A DNA stretch of 64,000 bases from CAYPTB01 sp964413535 (GCA_964413535.1 CAYPTB010000007.1:259278-323277), one strand, 5' to 3'; counted from the first letter of the stretch, positions 15,058 to 24,294 are shown. Notes: generated from the letters alone by a model not told the origin. A program made the numbers and translations.

Positions 15058-17012
15058 GGCGCTTCTCCCAGGAGCCGGATCAGCTCTTCCAGCCGATCGT
15101 CCGCGAGCAGGGCGCGCCACGCCGCGTGGGTCTCTGGATCGTCCGCGGAGCGCAGGGCGACGGCGCGCTCGAGCTCGAAGGCCGCGGAGCGGCGCATGCG
15201 CACCTCGAGGTAGGCCTGCGCACGCTCGATGCCGGCTGCGCGGTCGCCCGTCTGACCGTAGAGCGGCTCGAGCCTCGCGCGAACCGCCCTGTCCAGTGTG
15301 TTGCGCTCGCGCATCCACTCGGGATGGACGGCGAGCACCGCGGCCTCGACGACACCGCGCTCCACGTCGAAGTCGATCCCGCGCTCGGCGTACCACGCGC
15401 GCACGCGTGCCACGCCGTCCCGATCGTCCGCGCGGATCCAGACGATGGCCGTCGAGTCGACCCAGGCGCGGATCCAGACCTCGTGCGCGCCCGGTGGACG
15501 CCACCGCGTGAGGCCCGCACCCGAATCGAGCAGGCTCGGCATCACGAGGATACGCACGTCGCGTTCGTCGAGCCGCGACTCCGCGTACGCGCGACCGCCC
15601 AGCGCTTCCCACCTCTCGATCCTCGCGCGCTCCTCGATCACCTTCGCGAACAGCACCGTCCGGCTGTCCATGAACACCCGATTCCGCGGCCAGAGCCGGA
15701 AACCCAGGTAGCCGCCCCATTCATAGCGGTGGTAGAGGTTCCCTGCGAGACCGGCGCCGTCGACGAAGTCGGCCGCGAACACGGGCAGGAGGTCCGTGTC
15801 GACCTGCCGAGCGAAGCGATCTCCGCGCGCGCTCTGCACGGCGTCCGCGACGAAGTGCGTGCCCGCGAGAATCAGCGCACAAGCGATGCACGCGAGAGCG
15901 GGGAGCGCGCGCGCGTGCGCGCCGCGGCGGCGCAGCACGTGCGCGAGCGCGTCGGTGACGGGGAACCACAGGAGCCAGAAGAAGCGCCGCGCCAGGATCG
16001 CCATGACGACGCACACGGCGAGGAAACCGATCCGCTCCCACGAGATGCGGGTCTGCGCTTGCTCGTGCTCGTGCGAACGCCGCGCGAGGCGCGCGAGCGC
16101 GCAGGCGCCGACGAAGGAGGCTCCGGCGAACGCCGCAACGAGCACGAGCGCGAAGAGCGGCGCCGGGACGAAGCGTGTGTCCCACATGCGGAACCACTCG
16201 TCGATGTGCCGGCGCGGGATCGAGCTGTCGACGAAGGCGTAGGTGAACTGACCGATCCCGCTCGGCGAGAGCAGGGTTCCGAGCGCTGCCGCCGCGAGCA
16301 AGCCGAGCGCGTCGCGCACGCGCGTAGCGCCGCCCGCGCGCTCGGTCCACAGAGCGAGCATGGCGCCCAGGACGCCGGCGAATGCGAAGACGAACGCGAA
16401 CACGGCTTCGGCGTGGAGCTGGGTCCACACGAGGGAGACGACGAAGAGGAGCGCCCAGCGGCGCGGACCGGGGCGGGGAGCGCGGTCAGAGCCCGCGGGC
16501 GGGAAGCAGAGCTCCGAGACGGTGAGCAGCAGGAACGCGGAGAGCAGGTGTGGCCGCAACTCCCACTTCAGCGCGAAGAGCGCGGCGCACAGCGCGGCGC
16601 TCGCTGCGGCCCACGCCGCGGGCAGGCGCCGGCGCGCGACCAGGAACACGCACGCTACGAAGCTCGCGGCGAGGACGGCTCCCGCGGCGCGCAGGAGCGG
16701 GATGCCGCCGGCGCGTTCGAGCAGCGCGAAGAGCACCTGCGTGCCGTACTCCTGGATCTCGCACGGCTCGCTGCCGGCCGTGTGCGAGAAGGGATCCGTC
16801 GCGGGGAGCTCGCCGTGCGCGAGGATCCACTCGCCCATCGACAGGTGCCACCACAGGTCGGAGGACGTGATCGGGCCGGCGAGGGCGAGCGCCGCGAGGC
16901 AGAGCGACGGGAGGACGAGCAGCCACCCGAGGAGCGTCTCGCCTCGGACGGTTTTTCGCGCGCTCGCTCGCTGCTCGCTCGGTGCTCGCTCGGCCGAGCT
17001 CGCGGGCGTCAC
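15054..17012 (-). CDS. Polytopic membrane protein, GT-C-like with C-terminal soluble domain
   Basis: About 652 residues. The first loop after the N-terminal helix reads ITSSDLWWHLSMGEWILAHGELPATDPFSHT, a pattern (DLWWHL-G-WIL--G-P--DPFS) seen in a family of bacterial membrane proteins related to GT-C transferases. About ten helices follow. The remaining 230 residues are soluble and include YEWGGYLGFRLWPRNRVFMDSRT, resembling the C-terminal domain of STT3/PMT-like proteins, and a helical end. A GTG start overlaps the preceding stop (GTGA). Coupled on both sides to genes of the same cluster; function inferred to be sugar transfer or transport at the outer face of the inner membrane. Confidence 0.68.
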   Translation of the reverse strand: MTPASSAERAPSEQRASARKTVRGETLLGWLLVLPSLCLAALALAGPITSSDLWWHLSMGEWILAHGELPATDPFSHTAGSEPCEIQEYGTQVLFALLERAGGIPLLRAAGAVLAASFVACVFLVARRRLPAAWAAASAALCAALFALKWELRPHLLSAFLLLTVSELCFPPAGSDRAPRPGPRRWALLFVVSLVWTQLHAEAVFAFVFAFAGVLGAMLALWTERAGGATRVRDALGLLAAAALGTLLSPSGIGQFTYAFVDSSIPRRHIDEWFRMWDTRFVPAPLFALVLVAAFAGASFVGACALARLARRSHEHEQAQTRISWERIGFLAVCVVMAILARRFFWLLWFPVTDALAHVLRRRGAHARALPALACIACALILAGTHFVADAVQSARGDRFARQVDTDLLPVFAADFVDGAGLAGNLYHRYEWGGYLGFRLWPRNRVFMDSRTVLFAKVIEERARIERWEALGGRAYAESRLDERDVRILVMPSLLDSGAGLTRWRPPGAHEVWIRAWVDSTAIVWIRADDRDGVARVRAWYAERGIDFDVERGVVEAAVLAVHPEWMRERNTLDRAVRARLEPLYGQTGDRAAGIERAQAYLEVRMRRSAAFELERAVALRSADDPETHAAWRALLADDRLEELIRLLGEAP

Positions 17013-19660
17013 TCGGGCTCCTCGAGGATCAGGATGCGATCGACGCCAAGGACGGCATGGCGGCTCTCGCGGCCCGACGGCCAGCGCACACGGACCTCCT
17101 CCACCGTCGACTGCGCGCCCAGCCCGAAGTGGAGCTCCGGCGGGTTGCCCCCGAGGTAGCTCGTTCCCGCGCGCATGCTCCTCTGCTGCAGGCTGCCTCC
17201 GGCCGTCACCGAGACCAGGGCGCCGATCGCGTGCGTGTTCGGCCCCCGGCCCGCGAGACGGACGATCAGCCAGTGATGGCGCGCGGCGTTCCCGAGCCGG
17301 TTCTCGAGGAGCCGCGTGCGCGCGTTGTTCGCCGTGACGAGCATGTCGAGGTCGCCGTCCCCGTCGAAGTCGCACGCGACCGCCGCGCGCGACGGAAGAC
17401 GCTCCTCGAGCGCCGTCGAACGGGGAGCGGTCGCGAAGCGCCCCTCGCCGTCGTTCAGGAAGAAGTGCGCGGGCTGTCCGACGCAGGTGCCGGTGCTCTC
17501 GTAGTCCGGGCTCGTGTACCCGTTCACGTAGAACAGGTCCAGGTCACCGTCGTTGTCCGCGTCGAGGAACTCGGCGCCCCACGACGTGACGCCGATGCCT
17601 GCGCTCCCGAGACCGCTCGGGACGATCGCGTCACGGAACGAAGCGACGCGGTGCTTGCGACTCGCGTGGGCGACGAGGTTGTTCGCATACAGCGCGTTGG
17701 GCTCGAGCTGCCAGTTCGTGACGAACAGGTCCTCGTCGCCGTCGCCATCGACGTCGCCGACCGCCACGCCCATGCTGCCGCGCGGGTCGTCCATCCCCGT
17801 CGCGAAGGAGACGTCGGTGAAGGTCCCGTCGCCTTCGTTGCGATAGAGCGCGTTGTAGGAGACGTCGTTCGCCACGTAGAGATCCTGGTCGCCGTCGCGG
17901 TCGAAGTCCCAGAACACGGGCTGCATGCCGCGTCCCCCCTCGTCCGCCAGGCCGAGCTCTTCGGCGACGTCGGTGAAGTGCAGGGCCTTGCGCTCGCGAG
18001 GGCCGTCGTCCTTCCCCCACGTGTCGTTCTGCAGAAATGCGTTGCGTGCGCCGGGGAAGGCGAAGGGCAGCATCTCGACCGGGTCCTCGCGCTGGTAGCG
18101 GGCGAGCTCGGCGGAGCTCGGCATCGCTGCGGGGTCGTACACGAGGTAGCTCGTGACGTACAGCTCGAGATCGCCGTCCCCGTCGGTGTCCGCCGCCGCC
18201 ACTCCCGCGCTCCAGCGATCGCCGGGGTCCGCACAGGCGCTCGCGTCCGCGAAGCGACCCGCACCGACGTTCTCGTAGAGCACGTTCGGTCCGCGGTTGG
18301 CGACGTACAGGTCGAGGTCGCCGTCGCCGTCGGCGTCGAAGAAGAGCGCGCCCATGCCGTGGCCCGTGTCGCCGGTGCCCGACGCGACCGTCACGTCGAC
18401 GAAGCGCGCGCGGCCGGGGCGCGACTCGTTCCGCCACAGCCGATTCGTCGAGGGGCGGCTCGGCGCGCGGCCGCCGCCCTGGACGACGTACAGGTCGTGG
18501 TCGCCGTCTCCGTCCACGTCGCCCCACGCAGCGCCGGGGCCCATGGTGGGGCGGATGTCGAGCTGGAGGTCGGGACCCTCGAAGTGCAGGAAGTCCACGC
18601 CCGGGCCGGACTCCGCTCCGGCCTCGATCCAGGGTTCGTCGCTTCCCCGGTCGCGCTCGGGCCGCGCCCCGGCAGGGATGGTCGGCGCGCCCTCGCGCTC
18701 TGGCGCTCTGGACGCGCCGAGCTCGATCACGAGCGTCCAGGTGCTCTCGCCGCCCTCGAGCGGGGGAGCGGGGAGCAACAGGTCGACGAAGGCTCCGGGC
18801 GGGAGGAGTACGTCGCGCCCATCCTGCGCGGCGAGCGCGTCGCGGACGTCGTCGCCCGCCGCTTCGGCGAGGGCGGCGGGATCGCCCGTGAGCATGCGCG
18901 CGGAGAGCGGAGCGAGCCGCGTCGCTTTGGATGATTCGAGGGAGCGCACGCTGGCCCAGAAGAGCTGGTCGATCGCGCGCGTAACACCGTCCTGCTCGAC
19001 TTCGTCCGGCGCGGGATCCAAGCGACACGTGCGCGACGATCCGCCGAGCGCGACGACCGTGCGTGCACCGCGCGCCGCGGGGGCGATCGGCTCCACGATC
19101 TCGACGCGTCGCCACGTCGCGCCGCTTTGGATCGCGGTCGGTGCGACGGGCGCGACGACCCTCGCCAATCGGCGCACGCCCCGACCGTCCTGGCGCGCGA
19201 GCAGCGGGAGCGCGTCGACGAGCTCGCTCGGACCGGCGCCGTCCGCTGCGCGTCCCTCCAGCGCGAGCGCTTCCGCCGCGAACGCTTCCAACGGCAGGTG
19301 CGGGGCTCCGATCAGGAACGGTTCGGCGCCCGCGACGAGCACCTGCTCGTCGGCCGCGTGCTGCACGGCCGTGACGCGCAGGACGTCGAGTGCGACCGAG
19401 CGCGCGCCGGCCGTGGCGTTGGCGAGCCGCAGCCGGATGCCGCGCGACGTCGGCAGCGCGCGCCGGACGAGCGGGGCGCGCGACGTGAAGGGCAGGGGGA
19501 CGGGAGCCTCGCTCGTGCCGAGCCAGCGCTCGCCCGCTTCCGCGTAACCCGCCCCGTCCCAGGTGAAGAGCGCGACTTCGACTTCGCCCTCGGGCGGATT
19601 CGTCTTCGCGCTCGCCCCGGCCGAGAGCGACAAGAGGAGCAGAGCGAGCGCGGAAGCCAT
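17009..19660 (-). CDS. Exported CRTAC1-like protein with FG-GAP/VCBS repeats and ASPIC/UnbV domain
   Basis: 883 residues. An N-terminal signal peptide (ALALLLLSLSAGASA) is followed by about 370 residues with no recognised domain. From about residue 385 there is a run of FG-GAP-like blades, each with a calcium-binding loop of the type DVDGDGDHDLYV, DADGDGDLDLYV, DTDGDGDLELYV, DFDRDGDQDLYV, DVDGDGDEDLFV, DADNDGDLDLFY and DFDGDGDLDMLV. The end (WLIVRLAGRGPNTHAIGALV, then VRVRWPSGRES) is the ASPIC/UnbV domain. Together this is a beta-propeller adhesion-like or scaffold protein at the cell surface. The start ATG follows a 55-base gap after the small gene at 19716. Downstream it is coupled to the two GT-C-like genes. 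Confidence 0.88.
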   Translation of the reverse strand: MASALALLLLSLSAGASAKTNPPEGEVEVALFTWDGAGYAEAGERWLGTSEAPVPLPFTSRAPLVRRALPTSRGIRLRLANATAGARSVALDVLRVTAVQHAADEQVLVAGAEPFLIGAPHLPLEAFAAEALALEGRAADGAGPSELVDALPLLARQDGRGVRRLARVVAPVAPTAIQSGATWRRVEIVEPIAPAARGARTVVALGGSSRTCRLDPAPDEVEQDGVTRAIDQLFWASVRSLESSKATRLAPLSARMLTGDPAALAEAAGDDVRDALAAQDGRDVLLPPGAFVDLLLPAPPLEGGESTWTLVIELGASRAPEREGAPTIPAGARPERDRGSDEPWIEAGAESGPGVDFLHFEGPDLQLDIRPTMGPGAAWGDVDGDGDHDLYVVQGGGRAPSRPSTNRLWRNESRPGRARFVDVTVASGTGDTGHGMGALFFDADGDGDLDLYVANRGPNVLYENVGAGRFADASACADPGDRWSAGVAAADTDGDGDLELYVTSYLVYDPAAMPSSAELARYQREDPVEMLPFAFPGARNAFLQNDTWGKDDGPRERKALHFTDVAEELGLADEGGRGMQPVFWDFDRDGDQDLYVANDVSYNALYRNEGDGTFTDVSFATGMDDPRGSMGVAVGDVDGDGDEDLFVTNWQLEPNALYANNLVAHASRKHRVASFRDAIVPSGLGSAGIGVTSWGAEFLDADNDGDLDLFYVNGYTSPDYESTGTCVGQPAHFFLNDGEGRFATAPRSTALEERLPSRAAVACDFDGDGDLDMLVTANNARTRLLENRLGNAARHHWLIVRLAGRGPNTHAIGALVSVTAGGSLQQRSMRAGTSYLGGNPPELHFGLGAQSTVEEVRVRWPSGRESRHAVLGVDRILILEEPE

Positions 19661-19715
19661 GGCGTCCGTCGGTCGGCGGAGCTCGCAGATCCCCTCGTTC
19701 AGGCGCGCCGAACTC

Positions 19716-19946
19716 CTAGAACTTGAGGTCGCGCACGTCGCCGATGTCGAAGTCGATGCTGACTTCCTTGTCGACGTTGATGAGTCGGCCGGTGCCCTTG
19801 TACTGGTTGAAGATCAGCGCTCCGCGAATGACGCGGCCGTCCTTGAAGTGCACGGTCACGATGTCCGCCGTGCGCGCCCCCAGGAGGAGGTCGTAGATCT
19901 TCTCGGGGTCGAGGGCGCGGATCTTCTTGCTCGTGGTACTCATCAT
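19716..19946 (-). CDS. Small conserved-looking protein, 76 aa
   Basis: Starts with two Met codons; the first ATG overlaps the upstream NUDIX stop as ATGA. The sequence contains an RALDPEKIYDLLLGARTAD helix followed by beta strands VTVHFKDGRVIRGALIFNQ and RLINVDKEVSIDFDIGDVRDLKF. The FKDGRV-x-G pattern with following strands resembles small beta-barrel DUFs (DUF6982-like or Sm-like folds); I am not sure of the family. No signal or membrane segment. Cotranscribed with the NUDIX gene; role unknown. Confidence 0.65.
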   Translation of the reverse strand: MMSTTSKKIRALDPEKIYDLLLGARTADIVTVHFKDGRVIRGALIFNQYKGTGRLINVDKEVSIDFDIGDVRDLKF

Positions 19947-20617
19947 GAAAGGCCGACTCGTGCAGGAAACTCGGTGGTCTTGGAAAAGGGGGCGCGAAGC
20001 AAGTCTCGTAATCTGCGGATCAACTGCGCGGACCACGTCTCGAAGTTCTCCCCCTCCGCGAGCAATGAGACTAATCGACTGTGCGCGACAAAGGTTCCTT
20101 CGAGTACGTCCGTTTCCCGTATGAGGGCAGTCGAGCCCGCTTCCAGCTCCAACATCTGCACGAGTCCTACGTGGACCGCCCCCACGGGGTTGGAATCGTC
20201 GTTGAGGATCCCCACGGCGCGGATCGAGTACCCTCCCTCGAGTTCGAGCTCCTCGTCCAGTTCGCGCCGCGTCCCTTGGGCGATGGGATCGCGCCGGAGG
20301 GCCTTGGCGTCGCCGAGATCCTCGGGGTTGATGTGTCCCCCCACGCCGATGGACAGCTTGTCGTGGAGGCGCGCCTCACCGCCCCGCTTGGAGCGCCTCG
20401 AGAGCAGGAGCTCGTCGCCGCGGGCGATCAGGGTATAGGGGATCACCTGCTTCCAGGCGGGTGTGCGCTCGGCGACCTCGCGCTCGACGAAGAACCCCTG
20501 CTCCAGCACCACCCTGCGGAAGGCGTCCTCCGGGAAGTCGCCCCCGAAGGGCACGAAGCCCTGGGGGTAGCAGTCCGGGAAGAGTGCTTCCCGGGGCACG
20601 ACGAACACGAACTCCAT
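19943..20617 (-). CDS. NUDIX-family hydrolase (COG4112-like predicted phosphoesterase)
   Basis: 224 residues. The NUDIX signature is present in extended form: SIGVGGHINPEDLGD, then GTRRELDEELELEG about 15 residues later, giving the catalytic Glu cluster RREL-x-EE. A longer N-terminal region with PYTLIARGDELLLSRRSKRGGEARLHDK and a C-terminal helix fit the COG4112-type proteins rather than short MutT. It probably hydrolyses a nucleoside diphosphate derivative in the cytoplasm. The ATG at 20617 fits the family N terminus (MEFVFVVPREALF). It lies 274 bases after the end of rnpB on the same strand, with a TAGAAT -10-like box at 20734-20739. Confidence 0.75.
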   Translation of the reverse strand: MEFVFVVPREALFPDCYPQGFVPFGGDFPEDAFRRVVLEQGFFVEREVAERTPAWKQVIPYTLIARGDELLLSRRSKRGGEARLHDKLSIGVGGHINPEDLGDAKALRRDPIAQGTRRELDEELELEGGYSIRAVGILNDDSNPVGAVHVGLVQMLELEAGSTALIRETDVLEGTFVAHSRLVSLLAEGENFETWSAQLIRRLRDLLRAPFSKTTEFPARVGLS

Positions 20618-20733
20618 GGGCTGCGGCGAGGAAGGAGTCCCCGGCTCGGGGCGAGGAGGCGCGAGCCTTTCGCCGGGCGCGACGAGTCGAGGACACCGAC
20701 CCGAATCTGCGACCATTCGGGCCGTCGAGCGGC

Positions 20734-20739
20734 ATTCTA
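20734..20739 (-). promoter_or_regulatory. Candidate -10 box for the NUDIX gene
   Basis: TAGAAT on the minus strand, 116 bases before the ATG at 20617. It would give a leader of about 110 bases. No clear -35 was seen. Confidence 0.35.
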
Positions 20740-20838
20740 CACAACATCTTGTAGTCGTGAAGACCTCATGGCCCCGGAAGCTCGAACCGAATCCGAGTCC
20801 TCCATCCCTCCTCGCGTACGCGGCGCGATCCGCAGCTC

Positions 20839-20862
20839 GCTCGGACCAGGGTGGGTCCGAGC
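20839..20862 (-). terminator. Stem-loop downstream of rnpB
   Basis: A perfect 9-bp stem (GCTCGGACC and GGTCCGAGC) with a 6-base loop starts about 30 bases after the RNase P RNA 3' end. There is no T-run after it, so termination strength is uncertain; it could also protect the RNA 3' end. Confidence 0.45.
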
Positions 20863-20891
20863 TTTGGGTGGGACGTGCGGGAGGGGAGGGT

Positions 20892-21273
20892 GGTGCGAGA
20901 GGTCCTGTAAGCCGGGTCCTGTTCCCCCCGACGAGCGGGAAGTGACGACCATTTCTCTAGGATCGGACTCGCGCCCGACCTCGAACGACCTACCCGGGAG
21001 CGGACGTGGGCCGTCGTCGTGTGCTCCCCTATTTGGTCTTTCTCCGGGTGGGGTTTGCCGTGCCGGCCCTGTCACCAGGAGCCGCGGTGCGCTCTTACCG
21101 CACCGTTTCACCCTTGCCGGCGCGGGGCGAACCCCGCGCTTGGGCGGTCTGTTCTCTGTGGCACTTTCCCTGGTCTCGCGACCGGTTGCCGTTAGCAACC
21201 ACCCTGGCCCGCGGAGCCCGGACTTTCCTCCCCGGGGCCATGCCCCGCGACGGTCGTCCGGACCTCTCGCACC
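20892..21273 (-). ncRNA. rnpB: RNase P RNA, bacterial type A
   Basis: On the minus strand all hallmark blocks are in order: GAGGAAAGTCCGGGCTCC near the 5' end (CR-I), a GGGTGAAACGGTGCGGTAAGAG segment in the middle, ACCAAATAGGGGAGC, then AGAGAAATGGTCGTC and the 3' ACAGGACCCGGCTTACAGG (CR-V). The two ends (GGTGCGAGAGGTCC and GGACCTCTCGCACC) form a perfect 14-bp P1 helix, which sets the boundaries to about 382 nt. It is the RNA subunit of RNase P and matures tRNA 5' ends. A TATAAC box lies 6 bases before the 5' end. Confidence 0.95.
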
Positions 21274-21279
21274 GGACAC

Positions 21280-21285
21280 GTTATA
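21280..21285 (-). promoter_or_regulatory. -10 box of rnpB
   Basis: TATAAC on the minus strand, with 6 bases between it and the first base of the P1 helix at 21273, the spacing expected for a sigma-70 type -10 element and the RNA 5' end. Confidence 0.55.
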
Positions 21286-21390
21286 CGCCCAACGCAGCGG
21301 GAGGGAGGCGGGATTCCCCGGCGCAGCGTGGGTCCGCACGCCCGCGGCGCCGCTATCCTCACCGCCCCGCCGCCCGACCGGGTGCCCGCG

Positions 21391-22266
21391 ATGCGAACGA
21401 TCACGAACCTCGAGCTGCGCGAGTCCAACCCCGACGGCACCGAGGGGGCGGGGCTCTCCCACACGGCGGGGGGCATGTTCCTCCTGCGCGTCGTGGAGAT
21501 CGCAGAGGAAGGTGAGCCGCGCGGCGGGGTTACCGTCGTGCACGACGCGGGGGATCACGGCGGCCGCTACGAGCGCTTCGCGCAGTTCCTCGCGCAGGAC
21601 GGGTGGGCGGTGAGTCTGCCGGACCTGCGCGGACACGGGAGCTCGGAGGGGGAGCGCGGTCACAGCGCCGGCCTGCCCGAGGTCGCGCGCGACCTCGACT
21701 CCGCCCAGGATCACCTCACGATCTTCGCACCGAGCATCCCGCTCGCGCTCGTCGGGCAAGGGCTGGGCGGCCTCTACGCCCTGCACTACCTGCTCGATCG
21801 ACCGGGACGCGCGCGTGCGGCCGTCGTCCTGTCGCCGCTCCTGCGGCCGCGCTTCGAGCTGCCGGCGAAGAAGAAGGGCCTCGGCGGCCTCTTCAAGAAG
21901 GTCGGTCCGAAGACCCCGGGACGCATCGGACACGCCGCGTCGAAGATGACTGGGATCGCCGAGGAGCAGCGCGCGCTCGCGAGCGACGCGCTCGTGCACG
22001 ACGTCGTCACGCTACGCGCGGCGGAGTGCGCCGCCGTCGCGGCCGAGCTCGTGCGCGCGCGTGTGCGCGAGATCGCCGTCCCCGTGCTCGTGCTGCACGG
22101 CGCCGACGACGAGCTCGCCGACCCTGCGGATTCACTCGCCCTGGCCGGCGGCGACGTGGAGGTGCAAATCGTGCCCGGCGCGAAGCATGACCTCCTGCAC
22201 GACGCTCCGGCGGGCGAAGTCATGCAGATCGTCCGGGACTGGCTCGACCGCCGCGTCGAGCGCTAG
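21391..22266 (+). CDS. Alpha/beta-hydrolase (monoacylglycerol-lipase-like) with Gly at the nucleophile position
   Basis: 291 residues. The fold is recognisable from VTVVHDAGDHGGRYERFAQFLAQDGWAVSLPDLRGHGSSEG, the usual HG-motif region and D-x-RGHG-x-S of the serine aminopeptidase S33 / monoglyceride lipase group. The acid (VLVLHGADDELADP) and the His (PGAKHDLLHD) are in place. The nucleophile elbow, however, reads LVGQGLGGLY instead of G-x-S-x-G, so Ser is replaced by Gly and normal hydrolase activity is not expected. It may be a pseudoenzyme or bind a ligand. The ATG at 21391 suits the fold; rnpB is divergent. A 46-base gap separates it from the next gene. Confidence 0.75.
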   Translation: MRTITNLELRESNPDGTEGAGLSHTAGGMFLLRVVEIAEEGEPRGGVTVVHDAGDHGGRYERFAQFLAQDGWAVSLPDLRGHGSSEGERGHSAGLPEVARDLDSAQDHLTIFAPSIPLALVGQGLGGLYALHYLLDRPGRARAAVVLSPLLRPRFELPAKKKGLGGLFKKVGPKTPGRIGHAASKMTGIAEEQRALASDALVHDVVTLRAAECAAVAAELVRARVREIAVPVLVLHGADDELADPADSLALAGGDVEVQIVPGAKHDLLHDAPAGEVMQIVRDWLDRRVER

Positions 22267-22312
22267 CGATGAGGGGGGCTCACCGGCCGATGCGACCTCT
22301 TCGTACTTCGCC

Positions 22313-24277
22313 GTGACTCCTCGTTCCCCGACCTCGTGCATCGGGCGCTCGAGCCCCCGGCCGACTGCTCGCGCAGGGTTCGCCGCACGCGGACCGAGCG
22401 CGGCCCTGCGCGCACTCGCACCGTGGGCCCTCCTGGCGGCGGCGTGCGCAGGCGACGCGGCCGAGCGCATGCTCGTGCGCGATGTTCGCACCTACCTGTT
22501 GGCCGAGGAGCCGCGCTGGGACGTGATCGAGTCTTCGCCGGCGGGAGAGCCGCGCGTGCGCGAGCTCACGCCGTTGGGCAAGCGCTCCGACGTGCGTCAC
22601 TCGCTCCTCCTGCCGCCGCCTGCGCGCGTGCGCTTCGCGATCGCTCCCGAAGAGGTCGGCCTCGTCCTGTGCGGCGCGTCGGCTTTCGGGGGTGCGGGGC
22701 TCGCCGAAGACGCGGCGAGGGAGTTGTCGGTCGTGATGGAGGTCCGCCGGAACGGTGACGTGGTGCACCGGCACCGGACTTCCCTCGCGGGAGCCGATGC
22801 AGGGTGGCGAGAGTTCGGGGAGCCGCGCGGGATCGCGGTGGAGCCGGGCGACGTGATCGAGCTCGCGACCTACTGCGAAGATGCGGCGGAGCGCGTCGTG
22901 GACCCAGGTGTCGGCGTGCTCGCCGGATTCGGGCGCTTGCGGCTCGAGCATCAGGAGCACGTCGCGCGCGCGCGATCGAGTCCGGAGCGGCCGAACCTCG
23001 TGCTCGTCGTCCAGGACACGCTGCGCCGGGACCGACTCGCCGTCTACGGATACGAGCGCTCGACCTCGCCGAACCTCGATCGCCTCGCCGCGGAGGGGAC
23101 GGTCTTCGACGCGGCCTACTCCACGTCGTCGTGGACCTGGCCCTCCACGACGTCGATCCTCACGGGCATGCTCCCCGAACGTCACGGTCTGCGGAACGAG
23201 CGCTCGTGCTTCGTGGACGCCGACCTCGACCTCCTGCCGGAGGCCCTGCAGCGCGCCGGCTTCACCACGGCCGCGTTCTCCGCCAACGGCCTGATCGGCC
23301 CGAGCAAGAACTTCGATCAGGGCTTCGAGCGTTTCGCGAGCGACGGTCGCGGGTTCGGACGCTCCAGCGAACTCGTGCCGGAGACGTGCGCGTGGCTCGC
23401 CGAGAATGCCGGCCGGCGGATGTTCCTCTACCTGCACCTGGCCGACACCCACGGGTTCGATCAGGCGCTGCCCGAAGCGCGGGCGCGCTTCGCCCCCGAC
23501 GTGCCGGCCGAGTTCGGTGAGGAAGAGTTCCTGCGCTACTCGAGGAACCTGCGTCACGCCCGGGGGAAGACGGGCCAGGGGGCGGCGCTGGAGGAGATCC
23601 TGCGCCCCTCCACGCGCGATGCGGTCAGCGACCTGTACGACGCCGTCGTGTTCAGCGGCGACGTGTGGCTCGGCAAGGTGCTCTTCGCGCTGGAGGAACT
23701 CGGTCTCGACGACGAAACGGTCGTCGCGTTCACGAGCGATCACGGAGAGGAGCTCTATGACCACGGGCTCCTGCGCCACGGACACTCCCTGTTCGGAGAA
23801 CTCGTGCGCGTACCGCTCGTGATCGCAGGTCCGGGCGTGGCGCGCGGTCGGCGGATCGGGACGCCCGTTTCCAACCGACACCTGGCCTCGACGCTCGCGC
23901 GCCTCGGCGGCGTGGAGCTCGACGGCCTCGAAGATCCGCTCGACCTGTTGCGCGGCAACCTGTCCGAGGAACCGATCTTCTTCAGCACCGACCACGGCCT
24001 GTGGGAGGGATCCCGCCAGCACACGACGATTCGCGGCGTGCGCGCCGACGGCTTCGTCCTGCACGCGCATGCCGAGCACGGCGTCAGGCTCTACGACCTC
24101 GAGTCCGACCCCGAAGAGCAGCGCGACATCGCCGCGCTCCACGGCGAACGCGTCGAGTCCCTGCGCGCGCTCCTCGCGGAGCACGAGGCGCGGGACGAGC
24201 CCACGGCGCGCGGCGATCGGGGAGCGGGGGAGCAAACTCTCCAGCTCCTCGAGGACATCGGATACATGGGCGATTGA
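22313..24277 (+). CDS. Sulfatase/alkaline-phosphatase-superfamily lipoprotein
   Basis: About 654 residues from a GTG start chosen to give a lipoprotein signal (LLAAAC, Cys45). Residues 50-215 form a beta-rich N-terminal domain without a recognised family. The catalytic domain starts at about 226 (NLVLVVQDTLRRDRLAVYGY) and includes AFTSDHGEELYDHGLLRHGH with the metal-binding Asp-His. The nucleophile region is SSWTWPSTTSILTG: Thr275 stands where sulfatases have the formylglycine Cys or Ser, and the following Arg is Thr. A phosphatase or phospho-group transferase activity in the periplasm is therefore more likely than sulfate hydrolysis. Convergent with ruvX, 17 bases apart. Confidence 0.8.
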   Translation: MTPRSPTSCIGRSSPRPTARAGFAARGPSAALRALAPWALLAAACAGDAAERMLVRDVRTYLLAEEPRWDVIESSPAGEPRVRELTPLGKRSDVRHSLLLPPPARVRFAIAPEEVGLVLCGASAFGGAGLAEDAARELSVVMEVRRNGDVVHRHRTSLAGADAGWREFGEPRGIAVEPGDVIELATYCEDAAERVVDPGVGVLAGFGRLRLEHQEHVARARSSPERPNLVLVVQDTLRRDRLAVYGYERSTSPNLDRLAAEGTVFDAAYSTSSWTWPSTTSILTGMLPERHGLRNERSCFVDADLDLLPEALQRAGFTTAAFSANGLIGPSKNFDQGFERFASDGRGFGRSSELVPETCAWLAENAGRRMFLYLHLADTHGFDQALPEARARFAPDVPAEFGEEEFLRYSRNLRHARGKTGQGAALEEILRPSTRDAVSDLYDAVVFSGDVWLGKVLFALEELGLDDETVVAFTSDHGEELYDHGLLRHGHSLFGELVRVPLVIAGPGVARGRRIGTPVSNRHLASTLARLGGVELDGLEDPLDLLRGNLSEEPIFFSTDHGLWEGSRQHTTIRGVRADGFVLHAHAEHGVRLYDLESDPEEQRDIAALHGERVESLRALLAEHEARDEPTARGDRGAGEQTLQLLEDIGYMGD

Positions 24278-24294
24278 GTGCCGAGCTCTCGATC

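Noticed and set aside
11212..15213. Very long plus-strand open frame of over 1300 codons
   Set aside because: It runs over the O-antigen ligase in another frame and antisense through a GT-C-like gene. Its product is dominated by Arg, Ala, Gly and Pro with no domain. Such frames are expected opposite GC-rich genes. The same holds for other long antisense frames, e.g. 3132-5204, 26731-29796 and 32346-33989.
20737..21999. Minus-strand open frame across rnpB
   Set aside because: It covers the RNase P RNA and runs antisense to the alpha/beta-hydrolase. The RNA signature explains the sequence.
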